In this document: positions 63,989 to 64,000 of the stretch, piece by piece
How positions within the stretch are numbered: the stretch's first letter is position 1
Layout: each line of letters opens with the position of its first letter
Source of the DNA: Apricaphanius iberus
Lineage: Eukaryota > Chordata > Actinopteri > Cyprinodontiformes > Aphaniidae
Direction of reading: 5' to 3'
NCBI GenBank assembly: GCA_028564705.1
Contig: JAPXFQ010002747.1
Span: 1,798,001-1,862,000, forward strand
Length of the DNA stretch: 64,000 nucleotides
Position numbers and translations under genes: made by a program
The notes under the pieces: generated by a model
Told to the model about the DNA's origin: nothing
What the model saw: only the letters and a program-made list of their open reading frames with translations
Databases searched by the model: none

Positions 63989-64000
63989 GTGAGTAAGATT

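Overview
The window is animal nuclear DNA, almost certainly from a ray-finned (teleost) fish. The evidence is a vertebrate synaptotagmin gene with GT-AG introns, AT-rich intronic sequence, and a dense load of teleost-type repeats: hAT, Tc1 and PIF/Harbinger DNA elements, tRNA-derived SINEs, non-LTR tails, a DIRS-like remnant and long TA microsatellites. I see no bacterial, plasmid, phage or CRISPR features.

The only gene I can support is on the + strand in the right third. Five coding exons (45599-45989, 47205-47766, 60666-60786, 61714-61885, 63838-63988) join in frame with compatible phases (1-2, 2-0, 0-1, 1-2, 2-0). They give 465 codons covering a transmembrane segment, a linker, C2A and C2B. 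The linker ([31 protein letters not shown]) and the C2 domains fit synaptotagmin-6 best within the SYT3/6/9/10 subfamily. The N-terminal exon and the last few C-terminal residues are not found here. The N-terminal exon is either upstream of the window or unrecognised, so much of 1-45 kb may be first intron or 5' flank. A purine-rich segment ending in a consensus donor (13500-13697) is a weak candidate 5' untranslated exon.

The left two thirds is otherwise non-coding and repeat-built. Best-supported mobile elements: Harbinger-type MITEs with TAA duplications (6506-6892, 18514-19030); hAT elements with perfect 8-bp duplications (11893-13353, 32619-33629, 51640-52349); a near-complete Tc1 element (33944-35553) whose transposase is broken by one stop at the third catalytic residue; a second, badly decayed Tc1 (20250-20840) beside a LINE reverse-transcriptase remnant; a DIRS-like remnant (about 8340-10100, minus strand); and a hAT transposase fragment (50980-51344, minus strand). 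Several are nested, and one pair (33890-36571 and 49387-50284) gives a filled/empty site comparison.

I did not find a convincing undescribed biological system. The points most worth a second look are the changes in the synaptotagmin C2 domains, its internal Kozak ATG (possible membrane-free isoform), the Tc1 knockout at the catalytic glutamate, and the nested insertion histories. Family names come from recognition by eye; no database search was run.
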